Below are positions 1 through 8,287 of a stretch of DNA of 56,583 bases, one piece after another. Source of the DNA: an uncultured Bacillota bacterium (GTDB taxonomy: Bacteria > Bacillota > Clostridia > Christensenellales > UBA1242); contig CAMMTJ010000007.1 in NCBI GenBank assembly GCA_946499835.1, positions 1-56,583 on the forward strand, in the 5' to 3' direction. The notes beneath the pieces were generated by a model, which made no database searches, was not told the origin of the DNA, and saw only the letters and a list, made by a program, of their open reading frames with translations. A program made the position numbers and the translations under genes. Each line of letters begins with the position of its first letter. Position 1 is the first letter of the stretch.

Positions 1-2
1 TT

Positions 3-1298
3 GCATATTTTGCCTACAAGACACAGATTTTGGGAGAACAATGTTATGACCATATAGTGCTCACAAGAGATATTGATCTTGCAGGATATGATTGGATGCC
101 AATAGGGACTGGAAGAAACGTAGTTTCAGGTGTGCAACCATACTTTCGAGGAATATTTGATGGACAAGGACATAGCATTTCAAATCTCAATATCAATGTT
201 GAAGGTTATCAAGAATTAAATGAATATGGACTGTTTGGACTTATTGATGTTGATGCAGTCTTAAAAAATTTCACTATTTTAAGTGGAGAGGTGAACGGCT
301 CGGCAAAGGTAGGAGGCGCTGTTGGCTGGTTATGGTCGGCAAGCGTTGAGAATGTCATAAACTATGCAAATATCAATGGTTCAAGTTATGTTGGTGGTAT
401 AGTTGGGAATTATCACTCATGGGAAGGTAATTTTGTAAGAGAATGTCAAAATTATGGCACGATAACTGGGACAAACTATACTGCTGGCATAGTAGGTGGT
501 GGTGATGACTCTTCTGGCATGCAAAACATAGTTGATTGTGTCAATTATGGCACTATCAAAGGTGCTTCATTCACAGGTGGAATTGTTGGGAATATTGTTA
601 AAGTCAAAATGTCTGGCTGTGTGAATTATGGTTCAATTTCAGGACAAGACAGGGTTGGTGGCATTGCTGGAAGAGTAAACAACAACTCAGTTGTGTCCGA
701 ACTTGTCAATTATGGAGATGTAACTGGCTGGACACATGTTGCAGGCATTTTGGGTGGTGCAGCGTATGCAGATAGTGCAACTTCTTGCTTCAATTTGGGA
801 AATATCAAAGGTGAATCACATATTGGTGGTGTTATTGGTTATGTCTATGATGGAATAACCTTGACAAACTCGGCTAATTTTGGAAATATTACTGGCACAA
901 ACACAGAAGTTGGAGGACTTATTGGTTTGGTAGAGTCATCTAGTGCAGGTGCAGTTATTCGAAACAATGGCAGTGAGGGCAGTCTTGTTGGCACAGGAGC
1001 AACAAATGTTGGAACATTGATTGGTCGAATAACCGGCTCAAATGTTGTTGAAAACAACTATGCAAATATGACAACAACAAGCAATACCTTTATCGGTGAA
1101 GGTTCGGTGAACGGAGCATATATCTATGTGCTTAATGTCAACGGCACAACATACAAGAGATACCATGGAGATGTGTCAAACTTTGGTTGGGTAAGCGGAA
1201 GTGATTGCCCAATTCCAAAAGGTTTCTCTTGGGTAGGAGAATATATTGCATCAGTGACCACATCAAACCTGACGTCTGCTGGCTTTAGTTCAATTTAA
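3..1298 (+). CDS. GLUG-repeat surface protein, 5'-truncated by the window edge
   Basis: The frame is open from the first bases, so the gene starts upstream and only the C-terminal ~431 residues are seen; the in-frame TTG at 30 is probably internal. The visible part has a beta-helix-like repeat: about ten copies of a 22-28 residue unit with a core like VGGIVG or AGIVGG, preceded by short strands such as NYGTI or NYGDV. This is the GLUG motif pattern of large secreted or surface adhesin-like proteins in Bacillota. The start of the visible part (FDGQGHSISNLNI) is the usual lead-in to such a domain. No C-terminal membrane anchor or sorting motif is visible, so anchoring would have to be N-terminal. 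A second, much larger GLUG protein lies at 41.7-52.2 kb. Family assignment is fairly sure; ligand and role are unknown. Confidence 0.8.
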   Translation, partial: AYFAYKTQILGEQCYDHIVLTRDIDLAGYDWMPIGTGRNVVSGVQPYFRGIFDGQGHSISNLNINVEGYQELNEYGLFGLIDVDAVLKNFTILSGEVNGSAKVGGAVGWLWSASVENVINYANINGSSYVGGIVGNYHSWEGNFVRECQNYGTITGTNYTAGIVGGGDDSSGMQNIVDCVNYGTIKGASFTGGIVGNIVKVKMSGCVNYGSISGQDRVGGIAGRVNNNSVVSELVNYGDVTGWTHVAGILGGAAYADSATSCFNLGNIKGESHIGGVIGYVYDGITLTNSANFGNITGTNTEVGGLIGLVESSSAGAVIRNNGSEGSLVGTGATNVGTLIGRITGSNVVENNYANMTTTSNTFIGEGSVNGAYIYVLNVNGTTYKRYHGDVSNFGWVSGSDCPIPKGFSWVGEYIASVTTSNLTSAGFSSI

Positions 1299-1305
1299 TG
1301 ACAAT

Positions 1306-1337
1306 AAAAAAAACTAGGATCACTCCTAGTTTTTTTT
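1306..1337. terminator. Bidirectional terminator between the GLUG gene and rplL
   Basis: The arms AAAAAAAACTAGGA and TCCTAGTTTTTTTT flank a 4-nt loop (TCAC). A-tracts and T-tracts flank both sides, so the hairpin can stop transcription from both convergent genes. Confidence 0.9.
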
Positions 1338-1365
1338 CAAACACAAAATTCATAATTTTTTTGGC

Positions 1366-1743
1366 TTATTTAAGTTTAACAGTTGCGCCAGCTTCTTTAA
1401 GTTTTGCTTCCATTTCTTTTGCTTCAGCAGTTGGAACGTTTTCTTTGATAGCCTTTGGTGCGCCATCAACAAGTGCTTTTGCTTCGCTAAGTCCAAGGCC
1501 TGTGATTTCTCTTACGGCTTTGATAACTTGGATTTTGTTTGCGCCAGCTTCAACAAGTTCAACTGTGAATTCTGTTTTTTCTTCTGCAGGAGCAGCAGCA
1601 CCAGCAGCAGGAGCAGCAGCAACTGCAACAGGAGCAGCGGCTGATACACCAAATTCTTCTTCAAGAGCTTTTACAAGTTCTGATACCTCAACGATTGTGA
1701 GGGTTTTGATTTCTTCAACAAGTTTTGTGATTTTCTCTGACAT
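1366..1743 (-). CDS. rplL: 50S ribosomal protein L7/L12
   Basis: Stalk protein of the large ribosomal subunit; dimers bind L10 and recruit translational GTPases. The 125-residue product has the classic layout: an N-terminal dimerisation helix (about 1-33, ending [10 protein letters not shown]), an Ala/Pro hinge (34-55), and the C-terminal factor-binding domain with [43 protein letters not shown]. The start is fixed by GGAGGAAAAGATT before the ATG. It lies 20 bp downstream of rplJ in the same operon. Length and order match the family; the unusual point is that rpoB does not follow it. Confidence 0.98.
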   Translation of the reverse strand: MSEKITKLVEEIKTLTIVEVSELVKALEEEFGVSAAAPVAVAAAPAAGAAAPAEEKTEFTVELVEAGANKIQVIKAVREITGLGLSEAKALVDGAPKAIKENVPTAEAKEMEAKLKEAGATVKLK

Positions 1744-1763
1744 AATCTTTTCCTCCGATTTTT

Positions 1764-2279
1764 TTATTTTGATGCAATCGCATTCAAAGCAATTGCAAGC
1801 CCTTGTGTAGGGGCGTTAAGCACTCTTGCAAGTGCAGATGCAGGACCATTGAGAGTCCCAAGCAATTTGGCAATGAGAACTTCTTTGCTTGGAAGTTTTG
1901 CCAATGCTTCAATTTCCTTGCTTTCAACGAAGTTTCCGTTAAGTAAACCAAATTTTACGGTCAATTTCTTTGTTTTTTCAGCAGTTTCGCAAGCGATCTT
2001 AGCGCCTGGAACTTCTTCATCGTAACTGAAAGCAACCGCTGTTGTGCCTTGGAGATATTCTTCGACACCCTTGATTCCGAGTTCGTTGAGTGCAAGGAGC
2101 AACAATCTGTTTTTGTAAACTTTGTATTCAGCGCCATTTGCTTTGAATTGTCTGCGCATTGCAGTGTCTTCTGCAACGGTCAATCCTTTGTAGTCTACAA
2201 ATGTGACAGATTTAGATTTTGAAAGTTTGTCTTTGATTTCTTCAACTACAAGTTTTTTTGCTTCTAAATTAGCACTCAT
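1764..2279 (-). CDS. rplJ: 50S ribosomal protein L10
   Basis: L10 anchors the L7/L12 dimers to the GTPase-associated region of 23S rRNA and, in many bacteria, represses its own operon by binding the mRNA leader. The 171 residues contain the family landmarks: N-terminal [37 protein letters not shown] with the start of the rRNA-binding fold, [13 protein letters not shown], and the C-terminal helix that binds L7/L12 dimers ([32 protein letters not shown]). A strong site (AAGGAGGAAAGTC) precedes the ATG. It is first gene of the rplJ-rplL operon, behind a long structured leader. rplK and rplA, the usual upstream neighbours, are absent; a divergent leuS is there instead. Confidence 0.98.
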   Translation of the reverse strand: MSANLEAKKLVVEEIKDKLSKSKSVTFVDYKGLTVAEDTAMRRQFKANGAEYKVYKNRLLLLALNELGIKGVEEYLQGTTAVAFSYDEEVPGAKIACETAEKTKKLTVKFGLLNGNFVESKEIEALAKLPSKEVLIAKLLGTLNGPASALARVLNAPTQGLAIALNAIASK

Positions 2280-2454
2280 GACTTTCCTCCTTTTTTTTGA
2301 ATTTTGTGTTTATTAAAACAAAATCTCCATGCCACGGGAAAAAGGACATGGAGATGAAATATCACTCTAGTGTTTACCTTCTTCCTCGGCAAGCACGCAA
2401 GAAGCGTTTATGTTTTCACACTTGCTGTCTTTGGACTAAGACTTTATTTTAACG
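2280..2454 (-). promoter_or_regulatory. L10-type (rplJ) mRNA leader with attenuator hairpin
   Basis: This ~175-nt untranslated leader fills most of the 2280-2600 gap between rplJ and leuS. Read on the minus strand it contains a GCCGAGG segment, the kind of element found in Firmicutes L10 leaders, in the 2380s. Immediately before rplJ lies an intrinsic-terminator hairpin, with arms ATCTCCATG and CATGGAGAT (2323-2355) followed by TTTGTTTT. Known L10 leaders bind the L10/L12 complex and favour such a terminator. The mechanism is inferred from position and hairpin, not from a covariance search. Confidence 0.7.
2323..2355 (-). terminator. Attenuator hairpin in the rplJ leader
   Basis: A 9-bp perfect stem with a 15-nt loop is followed on the minus strand by TTTGTTTT. 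It sits ~45 nt before the rplJ start codon and ~100 nt after the promoter, so it must be conditional or leaky for rplJL to be expressed. Confidence 0.75.
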
Positions 2455-2460
2455 CTCTTT

Positions 2461-2489
2461 ATTATATCCACATTCTTCCCTCTTGTCAA
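2461..2489 (-). promoter_or_regulatory. Consensus sigma-A promoter of rplJL
   Basis: TTGACA (2484-2489) and TATAAT (2461-2466) on the minus strand are separated by 17 bp, a perfect match to the housekeeping consensus. Confidence 0.92.
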
Positions 2490-2549
2490 CAATTTTTTGC
2501 CAGTTTTTCAAACTTTTTTCTTTTTAGGGCAGATTGATTATGCTTTCAT

Positions 2550-2578
2550 TTGACAAAACCTGCTTTTTTTGATATATT
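2550..2578 (+). promoter_or_regulatory. sigma-A promoter of leuS
   Basis: TTGACA (2550-2555), 17-bp spacer, TATATT (2573-2578). The short leader then carries GCAAGGAG ahead of the ATG at 2601. This rules out the in-frame TTG at 2550 as the start of leuS, since that TTG is the -35 box. Confidence 0.85.
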
Positions 2579-2600
2579 TTCTGCAAGGAGTTTGAATTTT

Positions 2601-5018
2601 ATGGACTTTAAGAGTATTGAAAAAAAATGGCAGGAAAAATGGGATAGAGAAAAATCGTTTAAGGCTGTCGATTTTCATCCTACAAAGCCAAAATATTATG
2701 TTTTGTATGAATTTTACAATATCAGTGGAAACCTTCACATGGGACACTTGAAGGGGACAGTTCCGGCAGATGCGCTTGCAAGATACAAGCGTTTTAAGGG
2801 CTTTAATGTCCTTTTCCCAATCGGTGGTGATGCCTTCGGTCTTCCAGCAGAAAATGCCGCAATAAAGACAGGTATTGACCCTCACGAGTTTGTTGCAAAT
2901 GGTATGAAAAAGGTTCTCGATCAATCAAAAAGGCTTGGTCTTTCTTTCGATTGGGATAGGACTATTTGCACAAGTGACCCTGAGTATTATAAATGGACAC
3001 AGTGGATATTTTTGCAATTATTCAACCATGGAAAGGCTTACAAAGAAAAGGCAAAGGTGAATTATTGCCCACACTGCAACACCGTGCTTTCAAATGAAGA
3101 TAGTCAAGGTGGCAAGTGTGACCGTTGTGGAAATGATGTTGTGCAAGAAGTTCGTCAAAGTTGGTTCTTGAAAATGAGAGAGTATGGCGACAAACTCCTT
3201 GCCAATGTTGAGCGAATCCAAATGGCAGAAAATTTGAAAGAAGCACAAAGAAATTGGATAGGAAGAAGTGAAGGGACTGAAATATCCTTCGATATCTTCA
3301 ACAACAAAGACCAAAAAGTTGGAAAGCTTGATATTTACACCACTTGTGTTGAAACGGTTTATGGTATCACCTTTGTGGCTCTTGCACCAGAGCACAGCCT
3401 TCTTGACAAACTTAAAGACAACATAGAAAACTGGAAAGAAGTTGAACAATATCGCAAGAAAACTGCCCTCAGAAGTGAGTTTGAAAGAATGAGTGACCAA
3501 AAAGAAAAAACTGGTTGCAAAGTTGAAGGGCTTTATGTCATCAATCCTGCCAACAACAGAAAAGTTGACCTCTATCTTGCAGATTTTGTTTTGGTCGGTT
3601 ATGCCACAGGGGCTGTTATGGCAGTGCCTTCTCATGACCAAAGAGATTATGAATTTGCACAAAAGTTTTCTATACCTTTCATTCAAGTTATCGAAGGCGA
3701 TACCTCAAAAATGGCTGTTGAGAAAAAAGAATACCTTGCCAAGAACAGCAAACTTATCTCTTCGGCAGAATTTTCTGGTATGCCTGTCAAAGAGGCAAAA
3801 GAAAAAATTGCAGACAAACTTATCAAAATGGGTGTGGCAAGAAAAAAAGTGAATTACAAGATGACAGATTGGGCTTTCAATCGACAAAGATATTGGGGAG
3901 AGCCTTTCCCTATCATCATTTGTCCTCACTGTGGTGAAGTGGCTCTATCTGAAAAAGATTTGCCTCTCGTTTTGCCAAAAGTGAAAGATTATTTGCCAAA
4001 CAGCAACGGCGACTCACCACTCTCTAAGGCTACAGAGTGGGTGGATTGCAAATGTCCAAAGTGTGGGCGTGATGCAAAAAGAGAAACTGATACCATGCCA
4101 AACTGGGCTGGGTCTAGTTGGTATTGGCTTCGTTATATCGACCCTCACAATAACGATAAATTGGCAGATTTTGAAAAACTTAAATACTGGGGTAGTGTGG
4201 ACTGTTACACTGGTGGGACAGAACATATAACCCGCCATGTGCTTTATGCTTTCTTCTGGCAAAATTTCTTGTATGAAATTGGTGCTGTGCCTACAAGAGA
4301 TCCTTTTATAAGAAAAATGGGCAGTGGACTTGTGCTTGACAGTGAAGGCAAAAAAATGAGCAAAAGTTCTGCAAATGGCGTATCACCTATGGAAGTTATT
4401 GACAAATATGGCACTGATGTGACAAGACTTCATTTACATTTTCTGGGAGGTTATGAAGACAACACGCCTTGGACTTACGACGGCATCAATGGCATAACTG
4501 CTTTTATGGATAGGGTTTGGTCACTTCAAGACATGATAAAAGGGAAAGAAATTTCAAAAGAACATAGTTATGAACTTGCTTCTTTGAATAAAAAAGTGTC
4601 TGACGATTATGAAAATCTTAAACTTAACACTGCCATTTCTGCACTTATGACTTTTGTGAAGAAGGTCAAAGAAGACAAATTTATTACAAAAGAAGAACTT
4701 AGGCAATTTCTTATTTTCCTCAACCCTCTTGCACCTCATATCACAAGTGAGATATATGAAAGGGTGTTTGACTCTCAAATCCTTGACCAGTCTTGGCCAA
4801 CTTATCAAGAAAAAGACCTTGTAAAATCAGTTGTGGAAATTGTTGTGCAGTTAAACAGCAAGATTGTTTCAAGAATGGAAATATTCGCAACAATGTCAAA
4901 CCAAGAAATTTTGGAGCAGGTCAAAAACAATCAAGAAGTTGCTTCATTATTGCAAGGAAAAACTATTCTTAAAGAAATTGTTGTGCCTGGCAGACTTGTC
5001 AATTTGATTGTGAAATAA
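2601..5018 (+). CDS. leuS: Leucyl-tRNA synthetase
   Basis: Cytosolic class I synthetase that charges tRNA-Leu. The start is the ATG at 2601 behind GCAAGGAG, giving 805 residues, within the bacterial range. The HIGH-type signature is HMGH (about residues 46-49), and the KMSKS loop is intact (GKKMSKSSAN, about 585-589). Other LeuRS landmarks are FPIGGDAFGLPAENAAI, the CP1 editing insert (about 210-390) and the RETDTMPNWAGSSWYWLRY block before the tRNA-binding helices. Cys pairs (CPHC/CDRC and CPHC/CPKC) suggest two zinc knuckles. The N-terminal active-site lead YEFYNISGNLHMGH differs from the common FPYPSG form. It is monocistronic, ending at a shared terminator. Confidence 0.95.
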   Translation: MDFKSIEKKWQEKWDREKSFKAVDFHPTKPKYYVLYEFYNISGNLHMGHLKGTVPADALARYKRFKGFNVLFPIGGDAFGLPAENAAIKTGIDPHEFVANGMKKVLDQSKRLGLSFDWDRTICTSDPEYYKWTQWIFLQLFNHGKAYKEKAKVNYCPHCNTVLSNEDSQGGKCDRCGNDVVQEVRQSWFLKMREYGDKLLANVERIQMAENLKEAQRNWIGRSEGTEISFDIFNNKDQKVGKLDIYTTCVETVYGITFVALAPEHSLLDKLKDNIENWKEVEQYRKKTALRSEFERMSDQKEKTGCKVEGLYVINPANNRKVDLYLADFVLVGYATGAVMAVPSHDQRDYEFAQKFSIPFIQVIEGDTSKMAVEKKEYLAKNSKLISSAEFSGMPVKEAKEKIADKLIKMGVARKKVNYKMTDWAFNRQRYWGEPFPIIICPHCGEVALSEKDLPLVLPKVKDYLPNSNGDSPLSKATEWVDCKCPKCGRDAKRETDTMPNWAGSSWYWLRYIDPHNNDKLADFEKLKYWGSVDCYTGGTEHITRHVLYAFFWQNFLYEIGAVPTRDPFIRKMGSGLVLDSEGKKMSKSSANGVSPMEVIDKYGTDVTRLHLHFLGGYEDNTPWTYDGINGITAFMDRVWSLQDMIKGKEISKEHSYELASLNKKVSDDYENLKLNTAISALMTFVKKVKEDKFITKEELRQFLIFLNPLAPHITSEIYERVFDSQILDQSWPTYQEKDLVKSVVEIVVQLNSKIVSRMEIFATMSNQEILEQVKNNQEVASLLQGKTILKEIVVPGRLVNLIVK

Positions 5019-5041
5019 CCTTAAACTAAGTTTAATTCAAC

Positions 5042-5079
5042 AAAAAAAAACTTCTCAAAAATTTTTGAGAAGTTTTTTG
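5042..5079. terminator. Bidirectional terminator between leuS and the 5.1-kb membrane protein gene
   Basis: Arms AAAAACTTCTCAAAA and TTTTTGAGAAGTTTTTT form a long stem with A/T tracts on both sides. It serves both convergent genes. Confidence 0.9.
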
Positions 5080-5081
5080 TT

Positions 5082-5789
5082 TTATTCTTTGTCTTCTTTG
5101 TAAGCATTTTCTACTGCTTGTTGAAATTCATAGATTGCCTTTTCTTCTTCTGACATTTCTTCAACTGGCTTGCTTTCAACTGGTTGCTCATCTATATTTT
5201 CTTCTTCTTGGTTAGAAGGAATTTCTTCTCCATCAGAAGGGTTTTGTGACTCTTCTGTAACTTCTTCTGTCTCTTCTGCGATTTCGCCTTCAACTTGATC
5301 TTCTGGCTCAATCACGATTTCATTGACATCTTCTTGTGGGGTATTTTCTTGTTTTACATCTTCAATTGCTTTGATGTCTTTTGTGTATCCAAGAAGTTTT
5401 TGTTGTCTCTTTGCTTCTCTTCTTTGTGCTCTTTCTTCTTGTTTTTGTTGCTTTTCTTCACTTGTTAGAGAGAAGTGTCTTGCAAGAAGTGCTTTTGAAA
5501 CAATAAGGAGCATGAAAGAAATGATGCCAGCGAGAACAATTGATACAACGAGATTGATCACTTCTTGATCTCTGAATGCTTCAATAAAACTGAAAATGCA
5601 GTAAAGCCAACTTGTAAAAGCAAGAAATGGCATAACCATTGTCAAAATGATAGCCCCAGTTTGTGATTTCATACGATCAGCGTTTACATAAGCAAAAATC
5701 ACTGCGCCGATAGCCAAAACTGAGAAAACAATTCCCAAAATGAATGATGCCAGTTGAGTATCGGACATATTTTCAAAGATGTTTCCCAT
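5082..5789 (-). CDS. Membrane protein with acidic C-terminal tail, function unknown
   Basis: I do not recognise this family. The ATG at 5789 is preceded by GGAGGAATAT; a TTG 12 nt upstream in frame lies inside that site and is rejected, giving 235 residues. Three hydrophobic segments (about 14-34, 47-69, 78-100) are followed by a highly charged tail: first a basic, Gln-rich, probably helical stretch (EEKQQKQEERAQRREAKRQQ), then ~100 residues dominated by Glu, Asp and Pro. The layout suggests a small integral membrane protein with a long disordered cytoplasmic tail that could bind partners. It is monocistronic and converges on leuS. Confidence 0.75.
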   Translation of the reverse strand: MGNIFENMSDTQLASFILGIVFSVLAIGAVIFAYVNADRMKSQTGAIILTMVMPFLAFTSWLYCIFSFIEAFRDQEVINLVVSIVLAGIISFMLLIVSKALLARHFSLTSEEKQQKQEERAQRREAKRQQKLLGYTKDIKAIEDVKQENTPQEDVNEIVIEPEDQVEGEIAEETEEVTEESQNPSDGEEIPSNQEEENIDEQPVESKPVEEMSEEEKAIYEFQQAVENAYKEDKE

Positions 5790-5875
5790 ATATTCCTCCA
5801 ATTTTCACGATAATTTTATCACACTTAAATTCATTTGTCAATATACTTTTTTATTTCTTTCACCTTAAAATTGCT

Positions 5876-5903
5876 TTGATATTTTGTTAGTTTGGGTTAT
5901 ACT
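5876..5903 (+). promoter_or_regulatory. Promoter just upstream of the 5914 gene
   Basis: TTGATA (5876-5881), 16-bp spacer, TATACT (5898-5903). The ATG is only 10 nt beyond the -10 box and there is no Shine-Dalgarno sequence, so the transcript would have almost no leader. Confidence 0.6.
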
Positions 5904-5913
5904 ATGAAAAAGT

Positions 5914-6795
5914 ATGACGAAAAAGAAGATTTTGATAATAATTTTTTCTGTTTTGGCAGGACTTTTGGCGATTGGGGGGATCGTCATAGCCTTTTTATAC
6001 AATTATGACAACACAGCACCCTCTGCCGTTGAGAGTTTTGATGATGGACAAAATGTTATGTTGAAAGTCTCTCAAAATGAAAACTATGCGGGTTATCGTT
6101 TTAGATTTGTCTTAAATGATGAGGAAATAATTTTTGACAGCCAAACAAATGTGATCTATGCAAGCGATGTTGACGGACTTGTGCTTGGCTCAACTTATAG
6201 CGTGTCTGCTTGTTATCTTGGAGAAAGCGAGGGTTCGAACAGCGATTATAGTCAAGGGATAAACTGGACATATTATTCAATACTTGGCTCTCCACAAATT
6301 TCTTATAACTCTCAAAGCAATGCCATTGTTTGGGAGAGTGTGGCAAATGCAGATTATTATCAAGTTTATTATTCTGGCATTGACAAGGGAAGCGTAAGAG
6401 TGGAAGAAAATTCTTTTTCGCTTGACGGCTTCACAGGTGGTCAAAGGGAATTTTATGTTGTTGCATATTCTTTGCAAGACTATCTCAGAGCAAGCAAAGC
6501 CTCAACACCTGTGTCAGTTGAGTATGTTAGGGAGTATAAGCCTTTTATCTCAGCGCAACTAGATAGAGAAAGTTTAACCTTGACGGTTATCGGTGAAGAG
6601 AGACTTGACCAAATAGTTTTGTATGTCAACAGCGAGCCAATGGTTGTCAATGATTTCCGCCTATTTGAAGAGGAGGGCATTTTCACTTATCAAATCAACG
6701 TAAAACCTGTTTATAGTGCTGGGGTGACATTTGCCGTAAGTCCGCCAAGTATTGATGAATATAATATTTACACTGGCGAGCCACTTGTTGTTTAG
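5914..6795 (+). CDS. Membrane-anchored extracytoplasmic protein with fibronectin-III-like segments
   Basis: The 293-residue product has a basic N-terminus (MTKKK), one membrane segment (about 5-27, no lipobox Cys, no obvious signal-peptidase site) and an extracytoplasmic region of about 265 residues. That region alternates short beta-strand-like segments in the style of fibronectin type III domains, for example SPQISYNSQSNAIVWESVANADYYQVYYSG and the preceding NYAGYRFRFVLNDEEI. Such domains usually serve as spacers or binding modules. An upstream ATG at 5904 is out of frame. The start lies directly after the promoter with no ribosome-binding site. It precedes the germination operon but has its own promoter. 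Domain call is from pattern only. Confidence 0.7.
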   Translation: MTKKKILIIIFSVLAGLLAIGGIVIAFLYNYDNTAPSAVESFDDGQNVMLKVSQNENYAGYRFRFVLNDEEIIFDSQTNVIYASDVDGLVLGSTYSVSACYLGESEGSNSDYSQGINWTYYSILGSPQISYNSQSNAIVWESVANADYYQVYYSGIDKGSVRVEENSFSLDGFTGGQREFYVVAYSLQDYLRASKASTPVSVEYVREYKPFISAQLDRESLTLTVIGEERLDQIVLYVNSEPMVVNDFRLFEEEGIFTYQINVKPVYSAGVTFAVSPPSIDEYNIYTGEPLVV

Positions 6796-6811
6796 AAAAT
6801 TTGGTTTTATC

Positions 6812-6841
6812 ACATAAAAAGAATTTTATTTAGGCATACTA
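6812..6841 (+). promoter_or_regulatory. Candidate sigma-G (forespore) promoter of the gerA operon
   Basis: ACATA (6812-6816), 18-bp spacer, CATACTA (6835-6841). The -10 element matches the forespore sigma-G consensus CATWMTA exactly and the spacer is right; the -35 lacks only the initial G of GHATR. No sigma-A-like pair is evident here. gerA operons are sigma-G dependent in Bacillus, which fits. Confidence 0.55.
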
Positions 6842-6862
6842 CTTGTAAATTATGAGGAGAGT

Positions 6863-8287
6863 ATGCCTTTTTTGAATGTAAAAACTGAGATTGCAAAAAT
6901 CAAAAAATCATTCCATATGGGCTGTGACTTCGGTGAGCGTTTGCTCACAAAAGAGCAAGGCACAGTTGGTTTTGTCTATCTTAAAAGCATGGTGGACAAT
7001 CTTCTTTTTTCACAGAGCATATATCTTCCACTTGAAAAGTTTGAGGGCGATCTAAACGCAACTGTCTTGACAAACAAAGTCATCCAGTGCAATGATGTGC
7101 GTCAAATTCAAGAGAGTGAGGTTGTTGATTGCATTTTGAAAGGTGGCGTCGTGCTTATTTTTCAGAATGGAGATTATCTCAATGTTGATATACAAAAATT
7201 TCCATCTCGAATACCATCAGAGCCTCCGACCAGCCCAGTTATACAAGGTCCAAGGGAAGGTTTTGTTGAAGATATAAAAACAAACATGACACTTCTTCGC
7301 AGATCAATAAGAAGCAAAGATCTTGTGCTCAAATCCTTTTTTGTGGGCAAATATTCCAATACGCAGGTTGTTGTTGCCTATATTGATGGGATTGCAGACA
7401 AAAGCATTGTGGACAAAGTTTGTCAAAAGATTGAAAAAATCAGTATTGATGGAATCATTGATTCATTTTACGTCTTGTCTTTTTTGCAAGATAGACCAAA
7501 TTCACTTTTCAAACAGATTGGCAACACTGAAAAACCTGATGTTGTCAGTGCAAAGATGCTTGAAGGCAAAGTTGCAATCATTGTGGACAACTCGCCAATC
7601 GTGCTTACGGTGCCTTTCGTGATATTTGAAGAACTTCAAAACAGCAATGATTATTACACAAATCATCATTATTCTTCACTGGTGCGTGTGATAAGAATGC
7701 TTGGAATGCTTATTGCAATTATTTCACCAGGGCTTTATCTTGCGCTGGAACTTTATCATTACAATCTTTTGCCGTTAAACTTTTTGATAACTATTGCAGA
7801 CACGGCACAAGGGTTGCCTTTCACGCCATTTCTTGAAATTTTGTTTATCTTTTTGTTATTTCAAGTGCTATACGAGGTCAGTTTGCGTCTGCCAAGTTAT
7901 CTTGGGCTTGCAACGTCAATTGTGGGTGCACTTATTTTGGGAGACACAGGCGTAAAGGCTGGACTGATTTCTCCGCCTGGAGTTATCATTGTCGCACTTG
8001 CAAAAATTGCTCTTTACACAATTCCTGAGCAGGCATCTCAGGTAAGCGTTCTTCAAGTGATCTTCATTATTCTTGGTGGTTCTCTTGGACTGGGCGGACT
8101 TGTGGCTGGCATGGTTTATTTTGTCAATTATCTCAACACGCTTGACAGTTTTGGCACGCCTTATCTTGCGCCATACAGTCCACGTGTGCCAGAAGACCTA
8201 AAAGATGGTGTTTTCAAAAGTCCGATAAACGATATGAAAACTCGTCCAAAAACTTTCAAAAACAAAAACAAAGTGAGGTCAAAATGA
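6863..8287 (+). CDS. gerAA: Spore germinant receptor subunit A (GerA family)
   Basis: Inner spore-membrane subunit of a nutrient germinant receptor, which works as a complex with the B and C subunits. The ATG follows GAGGAGA at a good distance. The 474 residues include the soluble N-terminal domain (about 1-260, with DMTLLRRSIRS-type helices) and a membrane domain with family features: EGKVAIIVDNSPIVLTVPFVIFEELQNSNDYY, SLVRVIRMLGMLIAIISPGLYLAL, and RLPSYLGLATSIVGALILGDTGVKAGLISPPGVIIVAL. About five membrane segments follow residue 280. The stop overlaps the gerAB start by ATGA, implying translational coupling. Slightly shorter than typical members (about 480-500). The germinant cannot be deduced. 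Confidence 0.93.
   Translation: MPFLNVKTEIAKIKKSFHMGCDFGERLLTKEQGTVGFVYLKSMVDNLLFSQSIYLPLEKFEGDLNATVLTNKVIQCNDVRQIQESEVVDCILKGGVVLIFQNGDYLNVDIQKFPSRIPSEPPTSPVIQGPREGFVEDIKTNMTLLRRSIRSKDLVLKSFFVGKYSNTQVVVAYIDGIADKSIVDKVCQKIEKISIDGIIDSFYVLSFLQDRPNSLFKQIGNTEKPDVVSAKMLEGKVAIIVDNSPIVLTVPFVIFEELQNSNDYYTNHHYSSLVRVIRMLGMLIAIISPGLYLALELYHYNLLPLNFLITIADTAQGLPFTPFLEILFIFLLFQVLYEVSLRLPSYLGLATSIVGALILGDTGVKAGLISPPGVIIVALAKIALYTIPEQASQVSVLQVIFIILGGSLGLGGLVAGMVYFVNYLNTLDSFGTPYLAPYSPRVPEDLKDGVFKSPINDMKTRPKTFKNKNKVRSK

Noticed and set aside
1298..1810. Long Ala/Ser-rich open frame on the plus strand
   Set aside because: It is the antisense of rplL and the rplJ end; the Ala-rich hinge of L7/L12 keeps the opposite strand open.
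2550..2600. Earlier TTG start for leuS
   Set aside because: The TTG is part of the -35 TTGACA; a proper Shine-Dalgarno site precedes the ATG at 2601.
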